Shown: positions 47,161 to 56,898, counted from the first letter of the stretch. The stretch is DNA of 64,000 nt from Bryobacterales bacterium F-183 (GCA_016865505.2 AP025252.1:2480001-2544000); one strand, 5' to 3'. Numbers and translations: made by a program. The notes: a model not told the origin generated them from the letters alone.

Positions 47161-50094
47161 ATGGCGTCACCAAGCAATTGGACGAAGCTGCAGGACATCT
47201 TCCACCAGGCGCTTGCCATTCCCCCGGATTCGCGTTCGACCTTTCTGGCAGAAGCCTGCAACGGAGACGATGCTCTCCGGCAGCAACTGGAAGGATTGCT
47301 CCAATCCGCCGGCAGCGGCGATAGCGACTTCTACCAGACCGCCGTGGGACAAGCTGCCGAAAGTGTGTTTGCCAAAGACCAGGCCGTACCTGGCGACCGG
47401 CTTGGACCCTACCAACTGATTCGTCCTCTTGGCCAAGGCGGCATGGGGTCTGTATTCTTAGCCGCTCGTGCCGACGGTGCGTTTGAGAAAGAAGTCGCCA
47501 TCAAACTCGTACGCGCAGGCTTCGATTCGCCCGCCGCTCGCGAACGTTTCCGCACCGAACGCCAGATCCTGGCCGCGCTCGACCATCCCAACATCGCCCG
47601 CCTGCTCGACGGTGGTGAAGGCTCCCGCGGCGAACCCTACGTCGTCATGGAGTACATCGAAGGCGTGCCTCTCGATGTCTACTGCAAGCAGAACACGCTT
47701 GGTGTCGCCGAGCGCGTGGACCTCTTCCGCCGCATCTGTTCTGCCGTTTCCTACGCGCACCGCCGCCTCGTCGTCCATCGCGACATCAAGCCTGCCAACA
47801 TCCTCATTGGGGCCGACGGTGTACCCAAGTTGGTCGACTTTGGCATAGCCAAGCTACTCGACACGGCTGACCCCGCCGCATCTCTCACGCGCGCCGGCGA
47901 ACGCGCCATGACGCTCGACTACGCCAGCCCCGAACAGATCCTTGGTCAGCCCATCACCACAGCCAGCGACATATATTCGCTCGGCGTCGTGCTCTACGAA
48001 CTCCTCACCGGCAAACCGCCGTATCGTCTGCATGGTGCCCGCCCGTCAGAAGTCGAACGCACAATCTGCGTGGACGATCCCGTACGTCCCAGCACCAGCG
48101 TCGCCCGTGCAGGTGCCGAGGTGCCGGACGCCAATAGGCTCGCGCGCCGCCTTCGTGGCGATCTCGACAACATCATTCTCAAAGCGATGCGCAAGGAGCC
48201 GGACCGCCGCTACGCCTCCGTCGACGAACTCGCCGAGGACCTGCGCCGCCACCGCGAGGGCTATCCTGTTCTCGCCCAGCCGGACACCTGGCAGTATCGT
48301 GCAGGCAAGTTCCTGTCCCGCAATCGCGCTGCCGTGGGCATCGGTGTGGCGGTTGCCGCCAGCTTAGCCTTCGCCTTTGTAGCCGTCATTCGCGAACGAA
48401 ACACCGCTCAAGCGGAACGCGCCAAAGCAGAGCAGGTCTCCAAGTTCCTGGTCGAATCGTTTCGGGTTGTCGATCCCTCGGAAAGCCGTGGCCGTACCCT
48501 CACTGCGCGAGAAGTGCTCCAGCAAGGCGCCGAGCGCGTCGATCGTGAGCTCCAATCCCAACCAGGCATGCGCGCGACGATCCTTCGCACCATCAGCGAG
48601 GTCTACGCCAGCATCGGTTTGTATCCAGACTCCCAAAATCTCGTGGAACGAGCCATCCAAGCCAGAGCCGCCGCCGGGGAAAGCGAAAGTCCAGAGGCGG
48701 TCGAGGATGAGATCCAGCTTGGACGTATCCTGCTTACCCGGGGGAATGCGAAGAATTCAATCGCACAGTACAAAAAGGCGCTTGCCAAGCCGGATGCAAA
48801 AGCGCCAGAGCGCCGGTCGAGGCTGCTCTACCACATGGGCATGGCGAACGCCGATGCGGGTGCGTGGGAAGAGTCGAAGAGTGCCTATGAACAATCTCTT
48901 GCGCTGCGACGGCAACTGGGAGACCAGGCGTTGGTGGCCCAGACTCTCTTCGGTATGGCAGACTTGCAATTCCGTCGTAGCGACTACACTGGCACCCTCA
49001 ATTTGGGCACGCAAGCGTATGAGATTCGGCGGCAACTTTTCCAGGGGAATCACCCTGCCGTAGCCGAAAGCCTGCAGCAAATGGCCATGGCACAAGATGC
49101 ACTGGGTAAGCTCGAAGAGGGCCTCCGCCTCGGTCAGGAAGCGCTAAAAATGCGCCGTGCGATCTTCGGCGAAAATCACGCTGTAGTCGCCATGAACCTC
49201 AACGATATGGCCAGCTTCTATCTGCATGCGAAACGCTTTCAGGAATCGATTGACGCGCATCTGCAAAGCATCGCCATTTACAAAAAGGTCTTCGGTGAGA
49301 AGCATCCCCTCATCGCAACCGCCCTGGACAACCTGGGTGCTACCTACTACGAAATGCGTGAGACCAAGCTGGAAGAGCAAGTGAAGTCGCAGGCGATGGA
49401 AATGCGCCGCGAGCTGTTTGGCGAGGGTTCTATGGAGCACACTGCAAGCCTCAGCTCGTGGGCCGTTATGCTGTTCTCCCGAAGTCGCTTCAATGAGGCT
49501 CTCTCCTATGCAACCCGGACTTTGGAACTTCGGCGTAAGTTCCACGGGCCGGATGCGCACACGGTGGGCGTGGCTGCGATCAACTTGGCGTCGACCTACG
49601 AACGCATGGGAAGATCCGCTGATGCAATCCCTTTTCTGCAAGAGGCACTCGGGATTTTTCGTAAGAGACTCGGTGATAAACACCCTACTACGGCGCGAAC
49701 GATGGCTTTGCTCGGAACCTGCTATTCGAATCTTGGCAACCGGACAAAGGCCGAGGAATGGTACCGGCAATCCATCACGTCATACGGCAATGAAACCCCT
49801 TCCTTCTCTTGGACATCATTTGTTGGTCTTGGGGAACTGCTTCTGGCCAAGGGCGACCTCGCTGCAGCTGAACCTTTGCTGGAAAAAGCTCACGAAATCG
49901 CCAAAAAGAACCCCAAGCAGGTGGGGTTTGGTAGGGGCCTCGCAGATTCTGCGTTGGGCCGTCTAAAGCTGAGGAAGGGACAGAAACAAGAGGGACTTGC
50001 ATTGATCCTGGCGGCCCGTCCCGACCTGGAAAGAGCTAAGGGGGCTCCGCGATGTGCAACTGAACTCGCGCTGAACCGCAAGGCCGCTCCTTAG
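47161..50094 (+). CDS. Ser/Thr protein kinase with kinesin-light-chain-like TPR array
   Basis: 977 residues. A short N-terminal helical domain (WTKLQDIFHQALAIPPDSR ... LLQSAG) typical of acidobacterial kinases precedes the kinase domain (about 83-350). The kinase domain has glycine loop GQGGMGSVF (91-99), Lys115, HRD at 206-208 and DFG at 226-228, all intact. A transmembrane helix at about 389-410 (AAVGIGVAVAASLAFAFVAVI) separates it from an exported TPR array of about 12 units (ALRRQLGDQALVAQTLFGMA, NEALSYATRTLELRRKFHG, ADAIPFLQEALGIFRKRLGDKHPTTARTM). It is followed 28 bases later by an ECF sigma factor gene. The pairing suggests the kinase controls that sigma factor; the sensed signal is unknown. 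Confidence 0.92.
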   Translation: MASPSNWTKLQDIFHQALAIPPDSRSTFLAEACNGDDALRQQLEGLLQSAGSGDSDFYQTAVGQAAESVFAKDQAVPGDRLGPYQLIRPLGQGGMGSVFLAARADGAFEKEVAIKLVRAGFDSPAARERFRTERQILAALDHPNIARLLDGGEGSRGEPYVVMEYIEGVPLDVYCKQNTLGVAERVDLFRRICSAVSYAHRRLVVHRDIKPANILIGADGVPKLVDFGIAKLLDTADPAASLTRAGERAMTLDYASPEQILGQPITTASDIYSLGVVLYELLTGKPPYRLHGARPSEVERTICVDDPVRPSTSVARAGAEVPDANRLARRLRGDLDNIILKAMRKEPDRRYASVDELAEDLRRHREGYPVLAQPDTWQYRAGKFLSRNRAAVGIGVAVAASLAFAFVAVIRERNTAQAERAKAEQVSKFLVESFRVVDPSESRGRTLTAREVLQQGAERVDRELQSQPGMRATILRTISEVYASIGLYPDSQNLVERAIQARAAAGESESPEAVEDEIQLGRILLTRGNAKNSIAQYKKALAKPDAKAPERRSRLLYHMGMANADAGAWEESKSAYEQSLALRRQLGDQALVAQTLFGMADLQFRRSDYTGTLNLGTQAYEIRRQLFQGNHPAVAESLQQMAMAQDALGKLEEGLRLGQEALKMRRAIFGENHAVVAMNLNDMASFYLHAKRFQESIDAHLQSIAIYKKVFGEKHPLIATALDNLGATYYEMRETKLEEQVKSQAMEMRRELFGEGSMEHTASLSSWAVMLFSRSRFNEALSYATRTLELRRKFHGPDAHTVGVAAINLASTYERMGRSADAIPFLQEALGIFRKRLGDKHPTTARTMALLGTCYSNLGNRTKAEEWYRQSITSYGNETPSFSWTSFVGLGELLLAKGDLAAAEPLLEKAHEIAKKNPKQVGFGRGLADSALGRLKLRKGQKQEGLALILAARPDLERAKGAPRCATELALNRKAAP

Positions 50095-50109
50095 CCTCCG
50101 CCCAATCGC

Positions 50110-50115
50110 TATACT
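50110..50115 (+). promoter_or_regulatory. Possible -10 (TATACT) of a leaderless sigma-factor transcript
   Basis: CGcTATACT lies 7 bases before ATG 50123, with no Shine-Dalgarno. The match to the -10 consensus is 5 of 6. The gene may therefore be transcribed independently of the kinase as well as with it. Confidence 0.4.
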
Positions 50116-50122
50116 TCCACAG

Positions 50123-50704
50123 ATGGAACCTGACTCCAGCAGTTCCGACCCAACTGGTACAGTCACCAAGCTGATCCGCGCCAGCTCCCTTGGCGACTCC
50201 GACGCACGTGAACGTCTGATCGCCGAAATCTACGCGGACCTCCATCGCATCGCCGCACGCATGATGTCTCGCGAACGCGCTGGCCACACCCTTCAAGCCA
50301 CAGCCCTGGTCAACGAAGTCTTGTTGAAGTTCTTAATCAAAGACGATCCCTTCGCCGCGGAAAACAAAAAACAGTTGATGTCCATTGCCGCCATCTCCAT
50401 GCGTCACATGCTCGTGGACCACGCCCGCGCCAAAGGCCGTGCCAAGCGTGGCGGACCCGCAGAGCAGATCCCAATCCAGACCGAACTCGACGGCGTTGCC
50501 CCGTCCAGCGAGAAACTGCTGCTCATCAACGACGCGCTACGCCGCCTCGAACAAAAAGGCGAACGTCACGCGCGCGTAGCTGAACTCCGCATTTTTGGCG
50601 GCTTCACCACAGAAGAAATCGCGGAAGTCCTCAATGTTGCTACGCGTACCGTAGAGCGGGATTGGCTCTTCGCCCGCGCCTGGCTACAGAACGAACTCAA
50701 GTAA
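50123..50704 (+). CDS. ECF sigma factor, TIGR02999 type
   Basis: 193 residues. Region 2 is visible in IYADLHRIAARMMSRERAGHTLQATALVNEVLLKF, whose GHTLQxTALVxE motif marks the TIGR02999 sigma family expanded in Acidobacteriota. RHMLVDHARAKGRAKRGG continues region 2/3. Region 4 (about 140-190, HARVAELRIFGGFTTEEIAEVLNVATRTVERDW) contains a helix-turn-helix. It lies directly after a TPR kinase and before a PI-PLC-like gene; no anti-sigma factor is adjacent. It probably directs RNA polymerase to an unknown regulon and may be phosphorylated by the kinase (inference from neighbouring). Confidence 0.9.
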   Translation: MEPDSSSSDPTGTVTKLIRASSLGDSDARERLIAEIYADLHRIAARMMSRERAGHTLQATALVNEVLLKFLIKDDPFAAENKKQLMSIAAISMRHMLVDHARAKGRAKRGGPAEQIPIQTELDGVAPSSEKLLLINDALRRLEQKGERHARVAELRIFGGFTTEEIAEVLNVATRTVERDWLFARAWLQNELK

Positions 50705-50802
50705 CGCCGAAAAAACGTCTGCCCATGTCGGGGCACGCCATCTTTCGTCGCTCTTCTCTCAGCCGGTGATCGACACACGGCAGCCAAAGAGAGGGTACGA
50801 AA

Positions 50803-52758
50803 GTGAAACGATTTGATTTGTTTGCATCGGCGGCCGTTGCGCTCGCCTTTTTTGCTACGCCTGACACAGCGATGGCCCAACCCACCATGGTCCGCGGGAA
50901 CTTTAGCGTGCTGTGGGACTCCTGTGGCGGCGAAGATCAACCCGCCTGTACGCCAGCGTCGCCCGCCTATCGCGTTTTGCGAACCCCCGGCGTTGCCGCC
51001 AAGTGCGACTTTACCTTAGATGCCGTCCTGGAAGGCGCCACCTGGATATGTCGCGACAAAGGTCGCCGCCAATCCGTACCAGATCAGGCCTCTTCGCAAA
51101 CCAAGTACCCCATTGCCTACAACACCTTTGTTCAGCAGGCCGACCAATACAACCGAATCTCGGCCGACCTTCCACTCAACTACGTCCCCATTATTGGAAC
51201 CCACAATTCCTATAGCAACGTCCACGATGGCGGCAACAACGCCCTCAATGTAGACCAGATGCTGACCATAACCGACCAACTGCAGATGGGAGCCCGTCAC
51301 ATCCGTCTGGACCCGGTGGCCAGGAATGATAACGACACCCCGATCCTCTGCCACATTTCTCCAACTTCCGAAGGCACAAAGAAGCTGCTTGCAGCGTTTA
51401 ACCTCCCATCCGAGCCGCGTGATTTCTGTGCACTGAGCGTCGACGGCAAGCCTCTTTCTTACCAACGTCCATTCTTCTACGCAGTCCGCGAACTTAAAAA
51501 GTGGCTCCAGAAGCATCCCGGTGAAGTTGTGATCCTGCGCATGAACATCATCCCGTTCGCTGCGGTCAACAAGGGCGACCTAGCCGATGTCATCGAGCAT
51601 GAGCTTGGCGACATGTTGGTAAAGGATCCCAAAAACGGAACGATCCCCACGTTGCGCCAGATTCGCTCGATGAAGAAGCAGGTGCTCGTGATGACTAGCG
51701 GCAACTACTCCGGTGGTTCCGACTACGTCTTTGTGCCCGCGCTCAATCCTTACTGGACCAACAGCACCTCCAACCCGATGTACCCGTACTGTATGTCGTC
51801 CATGGCTCATCCGGTAGGCCTGCCGCGTCAAATGAAAGAAGGCGGCCTCGCCATCTGGCCGGAAGTCGGGGAAGACCGTAGTGTCTCGATGATCTTCGAA
51901 AGCGCCGAAAATCGCGGCATGCTCGGCATTGCCGAAACGGAAACAGCGGTCTACTGCGGCTACACGTTGATCGGCTTCGACTTCTTCCACTCCATGCAGT
52001 ATGGCTCCAAGGGACCTCTTCCTTTTGGTGGCCAATACGACTTTAGCGGTCCCTCACCCGATCCCCGTCCGCAAGCCGCTATCTGGAGCTGGAACGCAAG
52101 CGAAACCCTACGCGACCAGCGCCCGGCCGTGCTCGCCAAGCCCGCTCAGCAACTGCCGAACTTGCCTCTGTACCTCACGGACTATCGCACCTACCGTTGG
52201 CAGTCCTCCGACGAAACTCAGGCATTCCCCTTCGCCTGTGCCGGACCTGCTTCCGCCGACAACCCGCGTGCGTACGAATGGCGCATCACGCCGACTGCGG
52301 CAGGCTTTTCGTCTGGCGAAACCGAATGCCAAAAGCTGGGCACACACTTCCACTTCTGGCGTCCGATGTCATCCATCGAAAATCAGCGCCTGATCGACGT
52401 CCTGAAGCGTGAAGCCTCGGTCAACAAGGTTTGGCTCAATCACTACACCGGCCGCACAACTGCCTCGCCCAGCGTCGTGAATTTGACCCAGCCCGCCGGC
52501 GGTTCAAGCTGCGCCAGTATCGTGATGTCCAGCGGACTCGGTGGGGTTTACCGGTTCTGGTTCGTACCCTCCGGCAACAGCCCTCAGTTCCTCACGGTCA
52601 CTTCTTCAGACTCATCGCCCATCGTGACAGTGGCCACGGTGCCCACGCTGGGTGAACGCCTCCCGCCTGGTGTGTATTCAGGCACTCTCAATATCGAAGA
52701 ACGCGCCGGAGATCAGATCAACAAAACCACGGTGCTAGTGACGTTGCGGGTTAACTAA
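50803..52758 (+). CDS. Exported PI-PLC X-domain-like phosphodiesterase
   Basis: 651 residues from GTG 50803, with AGAGAGGG (50789-50796) as Shine-Dalgarno. Signal peptide MKRFDLFASAAVALAFFATPDTAMAQ. The catalytic barrel begins at IIGTHNSYSN (His134); ARHIRLDP and CHISPT (His184) follow, the pattern of PI-PLC-like enzymes. The barrel runs to about residue 470. The C-terminal 100 residues are a BACON/Ig-like beta domain (SSCASIVMSSGLGGVYRFW ... PPGVYSGTLNIEERA). N-terminal Cys pairs may form disulfides. Bacterial members cleave glycerophosphodiester or inositol lipids; the substrate is not evident. It is followed by a strong terminator. Confidence 0.82.
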   Translation: MKRFDLFASAAVALAFFATPDTAMAQPTMVRGNFSVLWDSCGGEDQPACTPASPAYRVLRTPGVAAKCDFTLDAVLEGATWICRDKGRRQSVPDQASSQTKYPIAYNTFVQQADQYNRISADLPLNYVPIIGTHNSYSNVHDGGNNALNVDQMLTITDQLQMGARHIRLDPVARNDNDTPILCHISPTSEGTKKLLAAFNLPSEPRDFCALSVDGKPLSYQRPFFYAVRELKKWLQKHPGEVVILRMNIIPFAAVNKGDLADVIEHELGDMLVKDPKNGTIPTLRQIRSMKKQVLVMTSGNYSGGSDYVFVPALNPYWTNSTSNPMYPYCMSSMAHPVGLPRQMKEGGLAIWPEVGEDRSVSMIFESAENRGMLGIAETETAVYCGYTLIGFDFFHSMQYGSKGPLPFGGQYDFSGPSPDPRPQAAIWSWNASETLRDQRPAVLAKPAQQLPNLPLYLTDYRTYRWQSSDETQAFPFACAGPASADNPRAYEWRITPTAAGFSSGETECQKLGTHFHFWRPMSSIENQRLIDVLKREASVNKVWLNHYTGRTTASPSVVNLTQPAGGSSCASIVMSSGLGGVYRFWFVPSGNSPQFLTVTSSDSSPIVTVATVPTLGERLPPGVYSGTLNIEERAGDQINKTTVLVTLRVN

Positions 52759-52804
52759 GTCCCAACCTCCGCTACACGTCCACCCCAAATGTCCATCCAG
52801 GGCG

Positions 52805-52850
52805 GGGCCTTGGCCAGCGTAACCAGCGCTTGGTCAAGGCCCATTTTTTT
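52805..52850 (+). terminator. Rho-independent terminator after PI-PLC-like gene
   Basis: GGGCCTTGGCCA (52805-52816) pairs with TGGTCAAGGCCC (52831-52842), with one G-T wobble and a GCG/CGC extension toward the loop. Seven T (52844-52850) follow. It stops transcription before the convergent DUF1501 gene. Confidence 0.88.
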
Positions 52851-52855
52851 AGGCT

Positions 52856-54307
52856 TTACGCGATGATCTCTTTGATTGGCGTTCCGTAATCGATCTCAAT
52901 CCGCTTGCGCCCCGGTATGTCCAGTCGCTTCGGATCCAAACCCAACTGATGCAGTACCGTCGCGTGGATATCGGTGACATAGTGTCGATGCTCCACCGCA
53001 TGGAACCCGATCTCATCGGTAGCGCCGTGTACCTCGCCCGCCTTGATCCCGCCGCCTGCCATCCAGACGGAAAACCCAAACGGGTGATGATCTCGCCCAT
53101 TCGATTGCTCGGCCCCTGGCGTACGCCCAAACTCGGTCGCCCAAACCACCAGCGTCTCGTCCAGCAACCCGCGCTGCTTCAAATCCTGTAATAAACCTGC
53201 GACAGGCTTGTCTGTCTGCGCAGCAAGATCCGTATGGTTCTTCTTCAGGTCCTTATGGGCATCCCACGCATTGCCAGACCCTCCGTGGTACACCTGCACA
53301 AACCGCACCCCACGTTCCGATAACCGCCGCGCCGCCAGGCACACTTCGCCAAATGGCTTCGTTACCTCTTGATCAATCCCGTACAGCTTTTTAACGCCCT
53401 CGCTCTCGGGCTTATAGTCAATCGCTTCTGGCGCCGCCATCTGCATGCGGTACGCCAACTCGTAAGACTTGATCCGCGCCTTCAACGCCGGATCCGACGG
53501 ATACTCCACACCGGACATCCCGTTCAGCTTGTTCAAAAACTCAAACTCGCGCTGCTGCTCTTCGCGATAGACGCCACTTCCAGGGCTCGCAAACGGCAGC
53601 GGATTCTTCGGGTCCACTTCCAGCCGTACGCCGGCATGCTCCGGCCCCAAGTACCCCGACCCATGCGTACCCACGCCGCCGCAGCAATCTCCCGGAGGCT
53701 GCCCCAACACGACAAACGCCGGCAGATTCTCGTTGAGCGATCCCAGCCCGTAATGCGCCCAGGACCCCAACGTCGGCAAATACCCATCAAAGATGTGCCG
53801 TCCGGTGTGGAACTGTAGAATCGCGCCGTGGTCATTATCCGTGGTCCACACAGACCGTATGAGCGACACCTCATGCATCATGTCACCCATATTCGGAAAC
53901 CAGTCGCTCACTTCAACGCCGTTCTTGCCCCGCTTCCGGAACCCCGTCTGCATTGGGTACAGTGTCATCTTGATCTGGTGCTGCCCCGGCACAAACGCCT
54001 TTAGATTCTCTTTGACGAAGGCGTTCGACAGAACATCCTTCATCGGAGTCTCAGACAACTGCTTGCCGGCGTACTTGTTCAAGTCGGGCTTCGGATCAAA
54101 CGATTCCACATGGCTCACGCCGCCCAGCATAAACAGCCAGATCACGCGCTTCGCCTTGGGTGCAAAGTGCGGTTCTTTGCCCAGCGCATTGCGCCGCAAT
54201 AGCGTACCCAGGGCAAGCCCGGTCAACCCCATCGACGTATCCGCTAAAAAGTGTCTGCGTGTGCGATGGCTCGAACAAAGGCCGGTTTTCGACATCTTCT
54301 CCCTCAT
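52856..54307 (-). CDS. DUF1501 protein, Tat-exported
   Basis: 483 residues from ATG 54307, which overlaps the PSD1 stop (ATGA); ATG 54295 is an alternative. The twin-arginine leader is TRRHFLADTSMGLTGLALGTLL. The DUF1501 body has MLGGVSHVESFDPKPDL, a W-T-TDNDHGAI segment, HGSGYLGPEHAG, VQVYHGGSGNAWDAHKDL, ATEFGRTPGAEQSNGRDHHPFGFSVW and a C-terminal HATVLHQLGLD. The fold is sulfatase/alkaline-phosphatase-like, but metal and substrate residues cannot be assigned here. It is always found with PSD1-type proteins, and this bicistron is the common order. Function unknown. Confidence 0.92.
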   Translation of the reverse strand: MREKMSKTGLCSSHRTRRHFLADTSMGLTGLALGTLLRRNALGKEPHFAPKAKRVIWLFMLGGVSHVESFDPKPDLNKYAGKQLSETPMKDVLSNAFVKENLKAFVPGQHQIKMTLYPMQTGFRKRGKNGVEVSDWFPNMGDMMHEVSLIRSVWTTDNDHGAILQFHTGRHIFDGYLPTLGSWAHYGLGSLNENLPAFVVLGQPPGDCCGGVGTHGSGYLGPEHAGVRLEVDPKNPLPFASPGSGVYREEQQREFEFLNKLNGMSGVEYPSDPALKARIKSYELAYRMQMAAPEAIDYKPESEGVKKLYGIDQEVTKPFGEVCLAARRLSERGVRFVQVYHGGSGNAWDAHKDLKKNHTDLAAQTDKPVAGLLQDLKQRGLLDETLVVWATEFGRTPGAEQSNGRDHHPFGFSVWMAGGGIKAGEVHGATDEIGFHAVEHRHYVTDIHATVLHQLGLDPKRLDIPGRKRIEIDYGTPIKEIIA

Positions 54308-56898
54308 CGAATCGTCACAAAGTCGTTATGATTCAGCAGTACGTGCACCAGGCTCTCCCGCGCGCGCTGCTGCGGATCCTTCGAAGGCGGGACGCTAGCC
54401 TCAGGCCCATTCGCGATCACCGTGAGCTTCGCCGGATCACGATACAACTCGGCTTGGCTCGCCAGATACTCCACCGAAGCGGCCAATTCCTGCGGACTCG
54501 CCGCGCGACCCAAAATCCGCGCAAACGCCTGCTCTGCGAACTTCTTAGCATCTGGCGCCTGAAGCTGCCCCGCCACCGTACGCGCGACCGTAAAGCTTAA
54601 AGGACCATTCGACAGCGCTAGCGCCTGCTGCGGCACAATGCTTACGCTCCGCTCGAAGCACTCAATCGGACTCGCCACATCAAACGCCTGTGCGATGTCC
54701 ATCTGCAGGTCCGGCGCCGTGCGGAAGTAAATCGTACGTCGGAACACGCTGTCGCCCTTCTTCTCATCGATGTCCGCGCCGCCCATCGTACGGTCCAGCT
54801 TGCCCGCAATCGCCAGCATGCTATCGCGTACCACTTCTGCTTCCATACGCTTCGGATTCATGTGGCCCAAATACACGTTGTCGGGATCGACGCTCGCATC
54901 CACCGCCGTACTCGACATCTTGTACGTATCGGATGTCACCATCAACCGGTGCATTGCCTTCATGTCCCAGCCGCGATCCATAAACTCCACCGCCAGCCAG
55001 TCCAACAACTGGGGATGCGACGGCGCCTTGCCACTGCGTCCAAAGTTGAACACCGTCGACACCAGCGGCTTCCCAAAATGCCGCCCCCACATATCGTTGA
55101 TTGCCACCCGCGCTGTCAGCGGATTCTCGCGCGACGCGATCCACTTCGCCAATGCCAGCCGCCGTCCCGTACTCGACGTCGGATACTTCGGCCCAATTGG
55201 CGTGTACCCCTCAGCAGGTTCCTTCAACAACTTCGCCGCTTCTTCCAGCTTCGCCGTAGGCTTGCCCAACTTCTTCTCGTCGCCAGCCGCCAGGTCGAAT
55301 TCATGCCGCGCCAGGATCATCGCGGCATCGGCATGCAACCGATTCGCTTCTTTTTCCAGTTTCCGCGCCGTCGCCGCCAGATCCTCGACATTCGCTGGCA
55401 CCGGAGTCTGGCTTGCTGCCAGATCCGCCTGTATCCTCGCCTCAAGCGCCGGCAGATCAGCTTTCGCCGCCTCCACGCGACGTTCCGCAGCACGAATCAC
55501 CGCATCAGGTTCCGGCTTCGCCTTCGCTTTCTCAAGCTCCGCTTGTGCCTTCTCGATCTTCGCCTTCGCCTCAGCAATCAGATCCCCAGGCACAAACGCT
55601 CGGGTATCTGGAAACGAATCCGCCAGCGGCAACGGCACCGGCTTGATGTTCAAATCCACCTTGCCAAACAGCTTCGGTACCGCTGGCTGCAACTGGATCG
55701 ATTCATCCGGCGTCGCCTCATTGCCACGGATAAAGCGGTACGTCGGTCGCGACCCATCGGCATCGTACACTCGCGGCAATCCATCCTTCAGAATGTCCGC
55801 CTGCCCCGGTACGCGATCCGTCCGCACCTCATGAGGCTCAAAAAACGCCCGAAAACGGTAATAATCGGCCTGCGGAATCGGATCGTACTTATGGTTATGG
55901 CACCGCGCGCACTTCAGCGTCAGCCCCATAAAGCTCGCCGACGTGTACTCCACAACATCGCTCAGCCACACATTGCGATTGAACAAATACCAGCTACGCG
56001 CCAGATATCCAGTCGCACGCGCCACGGCCGGATCTCCCGGCGCCAACTCATCCCCAGCCACCATCTCTTGGATCATTCGATCGTACGGCTTGTTCGCATT
56101 GAGCGACTCAACCGTCCAATCGCGCCACCGCCAGATGTGCCGCTGCGAATACCGTACCTGCGCACTCTGCCGGTACCCATACCAGTCGGAATAACGCCAG
56201 ATGTCCAGCCAATGCCGTCCCCAACGCTCGCCATACGCAGGGCTAGCCAACAGTCGATCCACCAATTTGTCGTAAGCCTTCGGATCCGCATCACTCACAA
56301 ATACGGCGACCTCTTCCGGCGTCGGTGGCAACCCAATCAAATCCAGATACACACGCCGTATCAGCGTCGTCTTGCTCGCCGGACCCGCAGCCTTCACGCC
56401 ATGCTTGCCACGCTCCGCATCCACGAACGCATCAATCGGATTCGCGAACCGGCCCGCCGGTACCACCGGACGCACCGGATTCCGGAACGCCCAATGCTTC
56501 TGGACCTCCGCCAGATCCACGCCATCTGGATCCTTCGCCGGTGGACCAAACTCCGCACCATCGCGGATCCAATCGGCAATCTTCGCGACATCCGCCTCAG
56601 CCAGCTTCTTGCCGTTGAAAGGCATCGTGGGCTTCGAAATATGCGCCACAACCTTGTACAACTGCGATTGCTCAGGCTTGCCCGGCAACACCACAGGCCC
56701 ATGTTCACTGCCCTTCAACATCGCCGCGCGCGACGACAAGTCGAGTCCGCCTTGCGACGAAGCAGCATTATGGCAAGGCAGGCAACTCTTCTGAAAGAGC
56801 GGCTGAATGTGGGACGTATACAGGTCGGCCGGCGTCTGGGCCGGACTTACGAGGGCGGCCGCGAAGCCAAAGGCAGCAACCCAAAATGGGCTTCGCAT
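54304..56898 (-). CDS. PSD1/cytochrome c-DUF1549-DUF1553 protein
   Basis: 864 residues. Signal peptide MRSPFWVAAFGFAAALVSPAQ; planctomycete-type cytochrome c domain (about 25-115) with CLPCH; DUF1549 (about 130-330, RRVYLDLIGLPPTPEEV ... RWGRHWLDIWRYSDWYG ... CARCHNHKYDPI, a second CxxCH); a coiled coil rich in Ala/Glu/Lys (about 430-500, AKAKIEKAQAELEKAKAKPEPD); and DUF1553 (about 570-855, NPLTARVAINDMWGRHFGKPLV). It is upstream of and coupled to the DUF1501 gene. These pairs occur in polymer-degrading bacteria and may form a redox complex at the envelope; the chemistry is not known. Confidence 0.92.
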   Translation of the reverse strand: MRSPFWVAAFGFAAALVSPAQTPADLYTSHIQPLFQKSCLPCHNAASSQGGLDLSSRAAMLKGSEHGPVVLPGKPEQSQLYKVVAHISKPTMPFNGKKLAEADVAKIADWIRDGAEFGPPAKDPDGVDLAEVQKHWAFRNPVRPVVPAGRFANPIDAFVDAERGKHGVKAAGPASKTTLIRRVYLDLIGLPPTPEEVAVFVSDADPKAYDKLVDRLLASPAYGERWGRHWLDIWRYSDWYGYRQSAQVRYSQRHIWRWRDWTVESLNANKPYDRMIQEMVAGDELAPGDPAVARATGYLARSWYLFNRNVWLSDVVEYTSASFMGLTLKCARCHNHKYDPIPQADYYRFRAFFEPHEVRTDRVPGQADILKDGLPRVYDADGSRPTYRFIRGNEATPDESIQLQPAVPKLFGKVDLNIKPVPLPLADSFPDTRAFVPGDLIAEAKAKIEKAQAELEKAKAKPEPDAVIRAAERRVEAAKADLPALEARIQADLAASQTPVPANVEDLAATARKLEKEANRLHADAAMILARHEFDLAAGDEKKLGKPTAKLEEAAKLLKEPAEGYTPIGPKYPTSSTGRRLALAKWIASRENPLTARVAINDMWGRHFGKPLVSTVFNFGRSGKAPSHPQLLDWLAVEFMDRGWDMKAMHRLMVTSDTYKMSSTAVDASVDPDNVYLGHMNPKRMEAEVVRDSMLAIAGKLDRTMGGADIDEKKGDSVFRRTIYFRTAPDLQMDIAQAFDVASPIECFERSVSIVPQQALALSNGPLSFTVARTVAGQLQAPDAKKFAEQAFARILGRAASPQELAASVEYLASQAELYRDPAKLTVIANGPEASVPPSKDPQQRARESLVHVLLNHNDFVTIR

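Noticed and set aside
47030-47173. N-terminal extension of the GH42-like protein to 47173
   Set aside because: The signal peptide starts at ATG 47029; the extension would overlap the kinase start codon.
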